Source: Thermodesulfobacteriota bacterium
Lineage (GTDB): Bacteria; Desulfobacterota; Desulfobacteria; Desulfobacterales; JAUWMJ01
NCBI GenBank assembly: GCA_034189135.1
Contig: JAXHVO010000070.1
Coordinates: 1 to 64,000 of the forward strand
Direction: 5' to 3'
Length of the DNA: 64,000 bases
The position numbers and the translations under genes are program-made. Shown piece after piece: positions 63,957-64,000 of this stretch (position 1 is the stretch's first letter; every line of letters starts with the position of its first letter). Below the pieces are notes generated by a model. That model was given only the letters and a program-made list of their open reading frames with translations, did no database searches and was not told where the DNA came from.

Positions 63957-64000
63957 ATATCTAGACAGTATGATTTGAATCTTAATGAAAGGGAAATCTT

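Overview
The window reads as a chromosomal segment of a Gram-negative, anaerobic-type bacterium, most likely a member of the Desulfobacterota close to Desulfobacterales. This is inference from a PxxKW cysteine-rich small protein, two complete TRAP transporter operons, a proteobacterial-type RpoB/RpoC (beta-prime carries a trigger-loop insert like that of E. coli), a lipoprotein transglycosylase, and an outer-membrane FadL/OmpP1-like protein. No 16S rRNA or plasmid genes are present, and no intact mobile element was recognised.

Layout. 1-16 kb holds mixed housekeeping genes: PxxKW protein, aminotransferase, CLC channel with CBS domains, truA, argJ, a 23S/16S pseudouridine synthase, a minus-strand envelope cluster (FadL-like protein, caspase-like peptidase, DUF4384 protein), a radical SAM protein, a nucleotide-sugar dehydrogenase and a LysM lytic transglycosylase. 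15.8-49 kb is one long, almost entirely co-directional translation/transcription supercluster: tRNA Thr-Tyr-Gly-Thr, tuf, rpmG, tRNA-Trp, secE-nusG-rplKAJL-rpoBC, rpsL-rpsG-tuf, then S10, spc and alpha operons to rplQ, ended by a strong intrinsic terminator. fusA is missing from between rpsG and tuf. 49-64 kb is accessory: a DUF484-GGDEF protein, an MBL hydrolase, TRAP operon 1 with an ACT protein, a two-kinase/one-regulator signalling cluster, a broken four-helix-bundle (S23/IVP-type) gene, a PaaI thioesterase, TRAP operon 2 and a cold-shock protein.

Most notable observations. (1) RpoC carries a ~98-residue insert (27721-28014) that looks like a parvulin-type peptidyl-prolyl isomerase domain. 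(2) Seven spacers hold long palindromes whose arms are degenerate tandem 7- or 8-mers. The words differ from locus to locus but match between the two arms of a locus, and one of them (59217-59651) encloses the broken S23-type gene. This suggests an unrecognised element family. (3) Ribosomal protein L17 has a ~187-residue Lys/Ala/Glu-rich, histone-H1-like tail. (4) Several other palindromic intergenic elements recur, including inside ribosomal operons. (5) The two TRAP operons share a 16-bp promoter-region motif. (6) The two tuf genes and their Shine-Dalgarno regions are identical except for one silent base.

All calls are from reading the sequence. No database search or folding program was run.
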